The notes below the pieces were generated by a model, which worked only from the letters and a program-made list of their open reading frames with translations, was not told the DNA's origin and ran no database searches. Shown one piece after another: positions 4,966 to 8,982 of a stretch of DNA of 8,982 bases. The DNA is taken from NCBI GenBank assembly GCA_003449615.1, contig DMHA01000227.1, positions 3,851 to 12,832 on the forward strand, in the 5' to 3' direction. The number at the start of each line of letters is the position of its first letter. Position 1 is the first letter of the stretch. Source of the stretch: Flavobacterium sp. (lineage in GTDB: Bacteria; Bacteroidota; Bacteroidia; Flavobacteriales; Flavobacteriaceae). Both the position numbers and the translations under genes were made by a program.

Positions 4966-5738
4966 TGAATTCCAAACAAAACCAACTTCAAGCTTTCGAA
5001 AGATTATTGAATATTATGGACGATTTGCGTGAAAAATGTCCGTGGGACAAGAAGCAAACGATCCAAACTTTACGCCATTTGACCATTGAAGAAACCTACG
5101 AATTGGGCGATGCAATTTTGGACAATGATTTGAATGAAGTAAAAAAAGAATTGGGAGATTTGTTGTTGCACATTGTTTTTTATGCCAAAATAGGAAGCGA
5201 AACCAACGATTTTGATATGGAGGATGTTTGCAACGAAATTTGCGAAAAACTCATTCATCGTCATCCGCATATTTACAGTGACGTGATTGTAAAAGACGAG
5301 GAAGAAGTGAAACAAAACTGGGAAAAGCTAAAACTCAAAGAAGGCAAAAAATCAGTTCTTGAAGGTGTGCCAAAAAGTTTACCCGCATTGGTCAAAGCCA
5401 GCCGAATTCAGGATAAGGTAAAAGGAGTGGGCTTCGATTGGGAAGAACCGCATCAGGTTTGGGATAAAGTTCAAGAGGAATTAGCAGAACTTCAAGTTGA
5501 GGTTGAGTCAGGAAATCAGGATAAAATGGAATCCGAATTTGGTGATGTCTTGTTTTCTATGATTAATTACGCCCGCTTTTTAAACATCAATCCAGAAGAT
5601 GCTTTAGAACGAACCAATAAAAAATTCATAAAAAGATTTCAATACCTCGAAAGTAAAGCTAGTGAATTGGTTAAACCCTTAATGGATATGACTTTATCAG
5701 AGATGGATGTTTTTTGGGAGGAAGCCAAAAAGTTATAG
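4965..5738 (+). CDS. mazG: Nucleoside triphosphate pyrophosphohydrolase MazG
   Basis: MazG hydrolyses nucleoside triphosphates to monophosphate and pyrophosphate in the cytoplasm, and is thought to clean up aberrant nucleotides and, in E. coli, to lower (p)ppGpp. This 257-residue protein has the two-domain form. The N-terminal MazG domain (about 10-115) shows CPWDKKQTIQTLRHLTIEET, with EExxE at 42-46 and ELGD at 62-65. The C-terminal domain (about 140-257) shows VGFDWEEPHQVWDKVQEELAE, with EExxE at 171-175 and EFGD at 191-194, plus RFQYLE at 224-229. Both metal-binding sets are intact. Its start codon overlaps the mazF stop by one base and no separate promoter is visible, so it should be expressed from the mazEF promoter. 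The next gene is convergent. Confidence 0.96.
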   Translation: MNSKQNQLQAFERLLNIMDDLREKCPWDKKQTIQTLRHLTIEETYELGDAILDNDLNEVKKELGDLLLHIVFYAKIGSETNDFDMEDVCNEICEKLIHRHPHIYSDVIVKDEEEVKQNWEKLKLKEGKKSVLEGVPKSLPALVKASRIQDKVKGVGFDWEEPHQVWDKVQEELAELQVEVESGNQDKMESEFGDVLFSMINYARFLNINPEDALERTNKKFIKRFQYLESKASELVKPLMDMTLSEMDVFWEEAKKL

Positions 5739-5771
5739 GATTACAATTTTTCCTCAATCAATATTCAAAAA

Positions 5772-5792
5772 TCTAAATTCTAAAATCTAAAA
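5772..5792. repeat. Second TCTAAA-heptamer array between convergent mazG and the Crp/Fnr gene
   Basis: TCTAAAT followed by two perfect TCTAAAA units, in the same orientation as the array ahead of def (3143-3163), differing only at one base. Here it lies in the 58-bp gap between the convergent mazG and Crp/Fnr genes, with no start codon. No hairpin terminator was found in this gap. Confidence 0.75.
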
Positions 5793-5796
5793 TCCA

Positions 5797-6483
5797 TTAC
5801 ACTATATCTGCAATTCTTTTCAGTTTGGATATATTCTTTAAAACTATCTTTTTGCCATTCAACTCAATTAGACCATTTTTATTGAAATCGGAAAGCAATC
5901 GAATACAACTTTCGGTTGCAGTTCCAATCATTCCAGCTAATTCTTCGCGAGATAATTGAATGTGCAGCGAGCCGTCTTCGTTTTTTCCAAATGTTTCATC
6001 AAGATAAACGAGTGTTTCCGCTAAACGTTCTTTAACCGTTTTTTGAGAAATAGATATCATGTGCTCACTGGCTTCTTTCAAATCGCCACAAATCGTTTTC
6101 ATCACATTCATTGAAAACTGATTGTTGTTATCAAACATATTGAGCACTTCACTTTTAGGAATAAAGCAAACTTCCATATCTTCTAAAGCCACAGCACTCA
6201 AATTTGCAGGTTCATCGCTAATCATCGAACGTTGTCCGAGTAATTCTCCGGCTTTTACTAATTTTATGATTTGGTCTTTTCCGTTAGGGCTCAATTTTGA
6301 CAACTTGCAAGCACCAGTGGTAACGCAATAAATACCATTAACAACGTCTCCTTCTTCAAAGATAGGACTTCCTTTTTTTATGGTATAGGAGGTTTTACAA
6401 TCGGCGAGTTTTATCAGTTCATCTTTATTAAGTGCTTTCAAAGAGCTAAATTCTCTAACAATGCACTGTTCACATTTGCTCAT
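5797..6483 (-). CDS. Crp/Fnr-family transcriptional regulator with Fnr-like cysteines
   Basis: This 228-residue regulator has an N-terminal cyclic-nucleotide-type beta-roll (about 15-110, with IKKGSPIFEEGDVVNGIY), a long dimer helix (about 112-160) and a C-terminal winged helix-turn-helix (about 174-228). The recognition helix is GTATESCIRLLSDF, with Glu191 and Arg195 at the usual DNA-contact positions. Cysteines are numerous. C4 and C7, together with C106 in MEVCFIP, match E. coli FNR C20, C23 and C122 by spacing; the FNR C29 position is Ser13, so the cluster set is incomplete or uses another Cys such as C29. It probably senses oxygen, NO or redox state, but this is inference. It is divergent from the ccoI-like gene and shares with it a perfect palindrome (6524-6543), which suggests autoregulation. 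Two -7 boxes precede it. Confidence 0.92.
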   Translation of the reverse strand: MSKCEQCIVREFSSLKALNKDELIKLADCKTSYTIKKGSPIFEEGDVVNGIYCVTTGACKLSKLSPNGKDQIIKLVKAGELLGQRSMISDEPANLSAVALEDMEVCFIPKSEVLNMFDNNNQFSMNVMKTICGDLKEASEHMISISQKTVKERLAETLVYLDETFGKNEDGSLHIQLSREELAGMIGTATESCIRLLSDFNKNGLIELNGKKIVLKNISKLKRIADIV

Positions 6484-6509
6484 ATAATGAAAAATATTAT
6501 TTAGTATCG

Positions 6510-6525
6510 CAAATCTACAAAATTA
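6510..6525 (-). promoter_or_regulatory. Two adjacent -7 elements of the Crp/Fnr gene
   Basis: On the minus strand TAATTTTG (6525-6518) and TAGATTTG (6517-6510) lie end to end, and both fit TAnnTTTG. They end 34 and 26 nt before the ATG at 6483. The upstream edge overlaps the palindrome at 6524-6543 by two bases, so a protein bound there would cover the -33 region and likely repress. Which box is used cannot be told from sequence. Confidence 0.5.
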
Positions 6526-6543
6526 TATGATAATTATCATATA
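6524..6543. promoter_or_regulatory. Perfect 20-bp palindrome, candidate Fnr/Crp-family operator
   Basis: TATATGATAATTATCATATA is a perfect 20-bp palindrome. Its core TGAT-N4-ATCA matches the inner bases of the classical FNR site TTGAT-N4-ATCAA, with only the outer T/A pair changed. It lies between the divergent Crp/Fnr and ccoI-like genes. Its centre is about 40 bp upstream of the start point expected from the ccoI -7 box, the spacing of a class II activator site. Confidence 0.7.
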
Positions 6544-6561
6544 TTTAATTTTTTCACCTAT

Positions 6562-6569
6562 TATATTTG
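6562..6569 (+). promoter_or_regulatory. -7 promoter element of the ccoI-like gene
   Basis: TATATTTG is an exact TAnnTTTG match ending 24 nt before the ATG at 6594. No TTG -33 element is found, which fits a promoter that needs an activator, with the palindrome at 6524-6543 taking its place. Confidence 0.65.
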
Positions 6570-6573
6570 TGAC

Positions 6574-6585
6574 CTGTTTAAACAG
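6574..6585. promoter_or_regulatory. Perfect 12-bp palindrome at the expected ccoI transcription start
   Basis: CTGTTTAAACAG is a perfect palindrome immediately after the -7 box, at or just past the expected start point and 8 bp before the ATG. It could be a repressor site or chance. No regulator can be named. Confidence 0.35.
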
Positions 6586-6593
6586 ATAATTTT

Positions 6594-8975
6594 ATGAGCG
6601 AAAATAGCTGTTTCCATTGTGGATTGGATATTGTAAAAGAAGAAGAAATTGTTTTTGATGAAAAAAGTTTTTGTTGCAACGGTTGCAAGACCGTGTACGA
6701 AATTTTTAGTCTGAATGATATGACTTGCTATTATGATTTCGAAAAATCTCCAGGAGCTACTCCGCTTGATATAGCTGGTAAATATGATTTTTTAGACAAT
6801 GAAAGTATTGTTACTAAACTGTTAGAATTTCAAGAAGATGCTACGGCTATTGTTTCATTAAACATTCCGCATATTCATTGTAGTTCGTGTATTTGGATTC
6901 TCGAAAATCTTCAAAAATTGCAAAAAGGCATTAGTGCTTCGCAAGTGAATTTTCCCGAGAAAAAAGTCCGAATTACATACAATCCCGAACTTGTTTCCTT
7001 AAAATCAATTGTACATTTATTGAGTTCCATTGGTTACGAACCTTACATCAGTTTAGAAAATTATGAAACGGGCAAAAACAATGTCGATAGGAGTTTGACT
7101 TATAAATTAGGTTTGGCTTTCTTTTGTTTTGGCAACATTATGTTACTTTCTTTTCCTGAATATTTTGAAGTCAAAGAGTTTTGGCTAGACACTTATAAGC
7201 CCTTTTTTCGATGGTTGATTTTTGCTTTGTCATTACCTTCATTCCTCTATTCAGCAAGTGGTTATTATGTTTCGGCTTATAAAAGTATCAAATCAGGAAT
7301 GTTGAATATTGATATTCCAATTGCTTTGGGGATTATTATTTTCTTTATCCGAAGCACTTTTGATATTGTCATGGATTATGGTTCTGGATTTTTCGATAGC
7401 TTGACGGGTTTGATTTTCTTTATGCTTTTGGGCAAAATGTTCCAAATAAAAACCTATAGTTTCTTGAGTTTCGAAAGAGATTTTAAATCTTATTTTCCAA
7501 TTGCAATTACGCGAATCAACACTGATTTTTCGGAAGAGAGTGTTCCAATTTATGATATTGAAAAGGGAAATCGTCTTTTAATTAGAAACCAAGAACTGAT
7601 TCCCGTTGATGGCATTTTGATTTCTGAAAAAGCCGAAATCGATTATAGTTTTGTAACCGGCGAAGCCATCCCTATTACTAAAAAATCGGGTGATAAAGTT
7701 TTTGCGGGTGGAAAACAAATAGGCAAAGTGATTGAAATGGAAGTTTTGCATTCGGTTTCACAAAGTTATTTGACACAATTATGGAGTAACGATGTTTTTC
7801 AGAAAAATGTGGAACAAAAGCACAAAACCATCACGGATACAATTAGTCATTATTTTACCCCCATACTTTTGATTATTGCTTTTGCAGGATTTGGATATTG
7901 GATTTTTATCGATGCGAATATTGCTTTCAATGTTTTTACAGCAGTATTAATTGTAGCTTGCCCTTGTGCATTGGCTTTGACTGCCCCTTTTACATTTGGA
8001 AATGTTTTACGAATTTTAGGCAAAAAGAAATTTTATCTTAAAAACGCTTTGGTAATTGAGCAATTAGCTAAAGTTGATACTATAGTTTTTGATAAAACTG
8101 GGACAATTACAACCAATAAAAAATCGAATATTTCTTTTGAAGGTGATCAGCTTTCAGAAGAGAATATAATTATTTTAAAAAACGTACTTCGGGCTTCCAA
8201 TCATCCATTGAGTCGAATGTTGTATGATTTTTTACCAGAATGTAAAAGAATAAAAATCAATAATTTTGAAGAAATCACAGGTAAAGGAATTCAAGCCAAT
8301 GTTGATGGAATTCTAATAAAGGTTGGTTCGGCAGAATTTGTAAGCAAAAATAAGGAGAATAACATTCAACAAACATCGGTTCATATCAAGATTAATGAAA
8401 TCTATTTGGGTAAATACATTTTCAACAATCAATACAGAGAGGGTTTAGCTGAGCTTTTCAAGGAATTGAGTCATACGTATCAAATCAAGGTTTTATCTGG
8501 TGATAACGAAGGCGAACGTACTTCTTTAGAAGCTATTTTGCCAAAAAGTACTGAATTAATTTTTAATCAAAAACCAGAGCAGAAACTGGAATTCATTAAA
8601 AAATTACAAGAAAATGGTCAAAATGTGATGATGGTTGGTGACGGACTTAATGATGCTGGTGCTTTGGCGCAAAGCAATATAGGAATTTCGATTTCTGAGA
8701 ATGTCAATGTTTTTTCGCCTGCTTGTGATGCGATTCTAGATGCTAGTGAATTTGAAAAATTGAATTATTTTTTAAAATTATCCAAGAAATCAATCACCAC
8801 TATAAAAATGAGTTTTGCCTTGTCAATTCTCTATAATATAGTAGGATTATCTTTTGCAATAACAGGAAACTTATTGCCATTAGTGGCAGCAATAATAATG
8901 CCCTTGAGTACAGTGACGATTGTTAGTTTCGTGACGATTGTTAGTAATTTTTATGCAAAAAAGTTTAGTACATGA
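6594..8975 (+). CDS. ccoI: CcoI/FixI-like heavy-metal (copper) translocating P1B-type ATPase
   Basis: This 793-residue inner-membrane pump probably exports Cu+ for assembly of cbb3-type cytochrome oxidase. In order it shows: a Cys-rich N-terminal domain typical of CcoI-like ATPases (C6, C9, C27, C28, C31); an HMA domain (about 85-155) with HCSSC, Cys96 and Cys99; four membrane segments (about 168-283); the TGEA actuator motif (355-358); two core segments with the ion-site motif CPC (456-458); the phosphorylation site DKTGT (Asp500); HP (537-538); GDGLNDA (682-688); and two last segments with Y747-N748 and M769-S771-type residues. All catalytic residues are present. It is divergent from a Crp/Fnr regulator, as in many Bacteroidota cco loci. 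Its TGA overlaps a following ATG by 4 nt. CopA is the alternative, but the Cys-rich N-terminal domain and context favour CcoI. Confidence 0.93.
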   Translation: MSENSCFHCGLDIVKEEEIVFDEKSFCCNGCKTVYEIFSLNDMTCYYDFEKSPGATPLDIAGKYDFLDNESIVTKLLEFQEDATAIVSLNIPHIHCSSCIWILENLQKLQKGISASQVNFPEKKVRITYNPELVSLKSIVHLLSSIGYEPYISLENYETGKNNVDRSLTYKLGLAFFCFGNIMLLSFPEYFEVKEFWLDTYKPFFRWLIFALSLPSFLYSASGYYVSAYKSIKSGMLNIDIPIALGIIIFFIRSTFDIVMDYGSGFFDSLTGLIFFMLLGKMFQIKTYSFLSFERDFKSYFPIAITRINTDFSEESVPIYDIEKGNRLLIRNQELIPVDGILISEKAEIDYSFVTGEAIPITKKSGDKVFAGGKQIGKVIEMEVLHSVSQSYLTQLWSNDVFQKNVEQKHKTITDTISHYFTPILLIIAFAGFGYWIFIDANIAFNVFTAVLIVACPCALALTAPFTFGNVLRILGKKKFYLKNALVIEQLAKVDTIVFDKTGTITTNKKSNISFEGDQLSEENIIILKNVLRASNHPLSRMLYDFLPECKRIKINNFEEITGKGIQANVDGILIKVGSAEFVSKNKENNIQQTSVHIKINEIYLGKYIFNNQYREGLAELFKELSHTYQIKVLSGDNEGERTSLEAILPKSTELIFNQKPEQKLEFIKKLQENGQNVMMVGDGLNDAGALAQSNIGISISENVNVFSPACDAILDASEFEKLNYFLKLSKKSITTIKMSFALSILYNIVGLSFAITGNLLPLVAAIIMPLSTVTIVSFVTIVSNFYAKKFST

Positions 8976-8982
8976 CAAAAAA
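8972..8982 (+). CDS. Start of the next gene, possibly ccoS (partial)
   Basis: An ATG at 8972-8974 overlaps the ccoI stop (8973-8975) in the ATGA arrangement and opens a frame reading Met-Thr-Lys before the window ends. In Bacteroidota the small oxidase-assembly gene ccoS commonly follows ccoI with just such an overlap, so ccoS is the expected candidate. Three codons cannot confirm this. Confidence 0.35.

Noticed and set aside
5070..5315. Minus-strand frame inside mazG
   Set aside because: Opposes the highly conserved N-terminal MazG domain.
5739..5796. Bidirectional terminator between convergent mazG and the Crp/Fnr gene
   Set aside because: The gap holds direct heptamer repeats but no stem-loop with a T-tract on either strand.
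6122..6331. Plus-strand frame inside the Crp/Fnr gene
   Set aside because: Antisense shadow of the sensor domain, with no recognisable features.
1..8982. CRISPR array, tRNA or rRNA genes
   Set aside because: No regularly spaced identical repeats and no tRNA- or rRNA-like segments were recognised on either strand by eye.

Overview
The window looks like chromosomal DNA of a Bacteroidota bacterium, most likely Flavobacterium or a close relative. The DNA is AT-rich. Most transcription units are preceded by the TAnnTTTG -7 promoter element characteristic of the phylum. Leaders are A-rich rather than Shine-Dalgarno-like. The gene content is typical of Flavobacteriaceae: DapD, RuvX, Def, a DUF5606 protein, MazG, a Crp/Fnr regulator and a CcoI-type ATPase. 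Placement is from protein and promoter style only; no marker gene is present.

Layout. (1) 1-711, minus: start of a PD-(D/E)XK nuclease / Rpn-type transposase-family gene, cut by the window edge. (2) 712-839: short gap with the promoter of that gene and a degenerate three-copy tandem repeat reaching into the end of dapD. (3) 840-1655, minus: dapD (lysine/diaminopimelate synthesis). (4) 1656-1753: divergent promoter region. (5) 1754-2631, plus: a lone antitoxin-like gene, then a VapB-like antitoxin and a PIN-domain VapC toxin. (6) 2639-4283, plus: the core genes ruvX, def and a DUF5606 gene, closed by a hairpin-plus-T-tract terminator. (7) 4348-5738, plus: a new promoter with an inverted repeat, then mazE, mazF and mazG with overlapping ends. 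(8) 5797-6483, minus: Crp/Fnr regulator. (9) 6484-6593: divergent control region with a perfect 20-bp palindrome of Fnr-site type. (10) 6594-8975, plus: CcoI-like copper P-type ATPase. The next gene (candidate ccoS) begins in a 4-nt overlap at the right edge.

How the genes fit together. dapD-ruvX-def-DUF5606-mazG reads as a housekeeping cluster into which two toxin-antitoxin loci have been set. Each locus sits directly in front of a core gene: vapBC ends 7 bp before ruvX, and mazF overlaps mazG by 1 nt. The second case recreates the mazE-mazF-mazG order known from E. coli, so a ribonuclease toxin and an NTP pyrophosphohydrolase appear to share one autoregulated operon. On the right, an Fnr-like regulator and the cbb3-oxidase copper ATPase are divergently transcribed around one palindrome. 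It is placed about right for activating ccoI and repressing the regulator gene, which suggests an oxygen-responsive switch. No rRNA, tRNA, CRISPR array or complete insertion sequence was seen, and no gene-free stretch exceeds 300 bases.
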